Shown here one piece after another: positions 61,540 to 64,000 of a stretch of DNA of 64,000 nucleotides. The stretch lies in assembly GCA_025594325.1 (NCBI GenBank), contig JANHCV010000001.1, forward strand, positions 1,426,001-1,490,000. The letters run 5' to 3'. The notes beneath the pieces were generated by a model, which made no database searches, was not told the origin of the DNA, and worked only from the letters and a program-made list of their open reading frames with translations. The translations under genes and the position numbers were made by a program. This DNA comes from Blastocladiella emersonii ATCC 22665. Lineage: Eukaryota; Blastocladiomycota; Blastocladiomycetes; Blastocladiales; Blastocladiaceae. Within the stretch, counting starts at the first letter, position 1. Every line of letters starts with the position of its first letter.

Positions 61540-64000
61540 ATGCAGCTTGCCCCACTCCCATGTAACTACTCGATGCAACCGAGCCGAAACAGCCACCTCA
61601 ACACGCTGGCGCCGCCTACGAAGCGCCCGCGCCTCGCCTCGCCGCAGCACCAGTGGACCTCCGACACCGAGTCGCACGTCGCCTCGCTGACGCACACGTC
61701 GCTCGGGAGCGTGCTCACGTCGCGCCCGGGCCCGAGCGGCACGGGTGCTGCGGCTGCGGGTGTCGCACCCGGCGCAGGGAACGGCAGCGACGACGATGAC
61801 GACGACGACGTGTGGCACGCCGACTCGGAGACGCTCGCCGCAATCGACCGTATGGTTCTCACGCAGACGCAGCAAATGGAGGCGCTTGCAGCGGCCGGTA
61901 CGGCTGCTACTGCGCGGATGGCGGCACCTACCACGGTCTCAGCGTCCTTTGCTGCGGCCTCGGCTGCTCCTGCTTCCACGAACGCGACCGGTGCGGCTGT
62001 CCCGCCGCATTCGATTCCGCGACAGAGTACCGGCGCGCAGCACGAATTTACTCAACCGCCGCCGCGTATCCCGACAGAGACGCAGGGCGCGCACGTTGCG
62101 CGAGCCGTCTCCGCTTGGTCTTCTCAGCGGGCGGGCGCCGCTCCTTTTATGCGGCCGAGCCAGACCCAGAACCCCGCGCAGCAGCAGCCGCCGCCCCTCA
62201 TCATGTCGCTTCCGCCCGGTCAGCAGCTTCCCGCGGGCGCCGTCCTCGTTGCCGCGGCGGGTGGCGCCAACGAGGAGTCGACCGCGCTCCGCGAGGACCT
62301 CTCCCGGACCAATTCGGAGCTTCTCGCGCGCACGGGCGAGATCGCCATGCTGCGCCAGAATCTCGCGCGGCTCGAGGCGCAGCGCACCCAGTCCGAGACC
62401 GAGGCCAACCGTGCCGCTGCCCAGCTTCGCGAACAGCACGAGCGCGAGGTCGCCGACCTTCGCGCCGAAATGGAGCGCATGCGGTCCGAAATGGCCTTCC
62501 ACGAACACAACTCGCGCCAGCAGGCGTGGCGTGCCAGCCGCGTCGTCTACTCGCAGCACCCGGCCCAGTCGCAAATGTCGCCGGTTGTGGGCAGCAGGGT
62601 CCCGCAATCGCCGGCCCCCTTTTCGCAGTCTCACGCTCGTGGTGCGTGGCCTGGTGCGAGCGGCCTCGGTCGCCGTGATTTGCCGCCACCGGCTCCGCGC
62701 TTGACGCAACTCGCAGCGTCACGTCCACCTGGATCCGATAGCCCCGTCCCCGCGCATCCTTCCGCATCGGCATCTTCGGCCATGGATGTGGATGTCGACT
62801 CGATGCCGCCACCACCGCTTCCGCCGCCGCCCGCCCCGCTTCCCGCATCCAATGTCGCTGCTGTCGTTCCTGTCGCGCCCGAGCTTCTCGCACCTCCTTC
62901 CCCAAGCACGACGGATCGCCCACCTTCGGCGGCCAGTGTCGCTGTGCAAGCCATCAACGAGTCGCTTCCGTCCGCGCCTACCGCTCCTCCAGAACCCATC
63001 CTGATTGCCCTTCGCGACGTTGCCGCTGCCTCGCCGTCCTGCATCTCCGCCAGCGTCCGCGACACCATGTTCATCCTCGCCGCTCGCGGCGACGCGGACG
63101 CGCTCTGCGCCACGTCCGTGTTCCTCAGTACGCTTCTCGGCGCCCAAGCTACCATCGGCTCGCCCACTCTTCCCAATCTTCTCGTCGGGACCGCGCGGGT
63201 CTTGCAGTGGCTCACGGACTCGCTGCGGGCGCGGGGTCTCCTCGCCGGCCTGCTTGACGCGATCCTCGACTACGCCGCGAGCGATCCGCGCCACATCATT
63301 AGTGTGCTTCACGAGGCCATTTGCGCGTGCGCGGCTCACGTCAACCGGCTCCATTACGGCGACGATCGCGCGGCCGCGACGAGTAGCCCGCCCAGCTTGA
63401 CCAAAGGGACCACAAGCACTGCTCCGTCACCGCCGCCACGCGACCGCCTCGAGCCGTGGTACCGCGCCGTGTGTCGCCTGTTTGCCGTCATCGAGTCGAT
63501 TGCCCGCGCCTCGCGCAAGCACCTGTCGCTCGTGGCGCGCGTCGCCGGCCCGTTCTGGCAGCGCAACGAGATCGAGTACCTCGCCAAGGACCGCGACTGG
63601 TCCGACGCCGTCCACGCTGCGCTCGCGCGCTGGATGGTGCTCCTGGTCCAGACGCCGCAGACGATCGCGTCGCTCGCGCACCGCCGGTCCCTCGTCCCGT
63701 TCCTCGGCAAGCTCCTGCGCGTCGACCCGCCGCGCGAGTCGCCCGCCATCGCGCCACCCGCGGACGTTGGTGGTTGCGAGCAGGCGGCCGACAACGCAGA
63801 GCGCGAGTTTGGGATTGCCGCGACGCACGTCGCCGTGCTCGAGGTGTACTCTTGTCTCGCCGCGCACTTTCCCGTGGCCGTGTCGTGGCACTGGATGGCC
63901 GTCGACGGGATCGCCGCGCGGATCGTCGCGGTCCTGCACGACACGGCGAGCCAGCTGCACTCGGCCCCACCAAGCCCCTGCTGCCGCCGCGTGACGCGGA
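61540..64000 (+). CDS. ATRIP/Rad26/Ddc2-like checkpoint protein, 5' part
   Basis: Open to the window end without a stop or visible intron (at least 820 codons). Two in-frame starts exist, 61540 and 61573. The N-terminus has an acidic patch and DDDVWHADSETLAAIDRM-V, the arrangement of the RPA-binding end of ATRIP/Rad26. A coiled coil at about 240-325 (ELLARTGEIAMLRQNLARLE, EVADLRAEMERMRSEMAFHE) follows ATRIP's family pattern (AKDGEIKILRDSL). A Pro/Ser-rich linker then leads to a helical region from about residue 470 (LRDVAAASPSCISASVRD, FLSTLLGAQATIG). ATRIP brings the ATR/Mec1 kinase to RPA-coated single-stranded DNA. The C-terminal part is also the source of the inverted decayed copy at 56.5-57.0 kb. 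The family call rests on layout plus the coiled-coil motif. Confidence 0.65.
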   Translation, partial: MQLAPLPCNYSMQPSRNSHLNTLAPPTKRPRLASPQHQWTSDTESHVASLTHTSLGSVLTSRPGPSGTGAAAAGVAPGAGNGSDDDDDDDVWHADSETLAAIDRMVLTQTQQMEALAAAGTAATARMAAPTTVSASFAAASAAPASTNATGAAVPPHSIPRQSTGAQHEFTQPPPRIPTETQGAHVARAVSAWSSQRAGAAPFMRPSQTQNPAQQQPPPLIMSLPPGQQLPAGAVLVAAAGGANEESTALREDLSRTNSELLARTGEIAMLRQNLARLEAQRTQSETEANRAAAQLREQHEREVADLRAEMERMRSEMAFHEHNSRQQAWRASRVVYSQHPAQSQMSPVVGSRVPQSPAPFSQSHARGAWPGASGLGRRDLPPPAPRLTQLAASRPPGSDSPVPAHPSASASSAMDVDVDSMPPPPLPPPPAPLPASNVAAVVPVAPELLAPPSPSTTDRPPSAASVAVQAINESLPSAPTAPPEPILIALRDVAAASPSCISASVRDTMFILAARGDADALCATSVFLSTLLGAQATIGSPTLPNLLVGTARVLQWLTDSLRARGLLAGLLDAILDYAASDPRHIISVLHEAICACAAHVNRLHYGDDRAAATSSPPSLTKGTTSTAPSPPPRDRLEPWYRAVCRLFAVIESIARASRKHLSLVARVAGPFWQRNEIEYLAKDRDWSDAVHAALARWMVLLVQTPQTIASLAHRRSLVPFLGKLLRVDPPRESPAIAPPADVGGCEQAADNAEREFGIAATHVAVLEVYSCLAAHFPVAVSWHWMAVDGIAARIVAVLHDTASQLHSAPPSPCCRRVTR

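Noticed and set aside
1-64000. First impression of a GC-rich basidiomycete yeast
   Set aside because: GC content and short introns fit, but a complete DNAAF5 homolog and a SPAG17 homolog with intact frames point to a flagellated fungus instead.
1-64000. CRISPR arrays, rRNA or tRNA genes, bacterial-type operons
   Set aside because: No regularly spaced repeats and no recognisable structural RNA. Genes have spliceosomal introns, so bacterial features are not expected.

Overview
The window is nuclear DNA from a fungus, very GC-rich (third codon positions are mostly G or C), with closely packed genes broken by many short introns. Almost all introns I could place are 53-103 nt, start GTACGY, GTGCGY or GTTCGT, carry a CTGAC/CTAAC-like branch site and end in (T)AG or CAG. 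Two genes point to the lifestyle: a full-length homolog of the axonemal dynein assembly factor DNAAF5/HEATR2 and a homolog of the central-apparatus protein SPAG17/PF6. Non-flagellated fungi are expected to lack these. With the fungal-type complex I 9.5 kDa subunit, this indicates a zoosporic (flagellated) fungus. I infer a GC-rich chytrid or blastocladialean lineage; the sequence alone does not fix the taxon.

Layout, left to right. 1-4.3 kb: the 3' part of the splicing helicase PRP16, convergent with a protein carrying six AT-hooks. 4.3-7.7 kb: gene-poor DNA with a DUF6570-type (Helitron-associated) ORF and a relict coding fragment. 7.7-21.2 kb: DNAAF5, complex I 9.5 kDa subunit, an NmrA-like SDR with a Gly/Tyr-rich tail, an unrecognised 621-aa protein, a small secreted Cys peptide and SPAG17. 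21.2-31.8 kb: APC10, a seven-helix membrane protein, a 72-aa ZNF706/4F5-like protein, a USP48-like deubiquitinase, a CD2BP2/LIN1 GYF protein and the small subunit of serine palmitoyltransferase. 31.9-41.6 kb: a membrane-anchored alpha/beta-hydrolase fused to an RNA-triphosphatase-type phosphatase, a cryptochrome/(6-4) photolyase, a large protein kinase and PUS7. 42-53 kb: an orphan helical protein, DNMT2, ZIM17, an FHIP-family protein, a small two-helix membrane protein, the ADP/ATP carrier and a PFK-2/FBPase-2 with a broken phosphatase motif. 53-64 kb: an EGF-like type I membrane protein, two decayed gene fragments, a RasGAP, ITPase and the 5' part of an ATRIP/Rad26-like checkpoint gene that runs off the end.

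Most genes are unrelated housekeeping functions in alternating orientation. Many pairs share short divergent promoters (for example hydrolase-phosphatase/photolyase, 216 bp) or convergent 3' ends tens of bases apart. RNA processing recurs (PRP16, CD2BP2, PUS7, DNMT2, and possibly the fused phosphatase). The flagellar pair is the main biological signal.

The observations most worth following are the hydrolase-phosphatase fusion, the PFK-2/FBPase-2 whose RHGE motif reads KNAE, the inverted decayed copy of the ATRIP-like gene 7 kb from its parent, the RasGAP domain split by a long insertion, and the short SPAG17. No CRISPR array, rRNA or tRNA gene was seen. Exon boundaries were placed by eye from reading frame, splice signals and family resemblance. 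Every multi-exon model below keeps an intact frame, but transcript data would be needed to confirm it.
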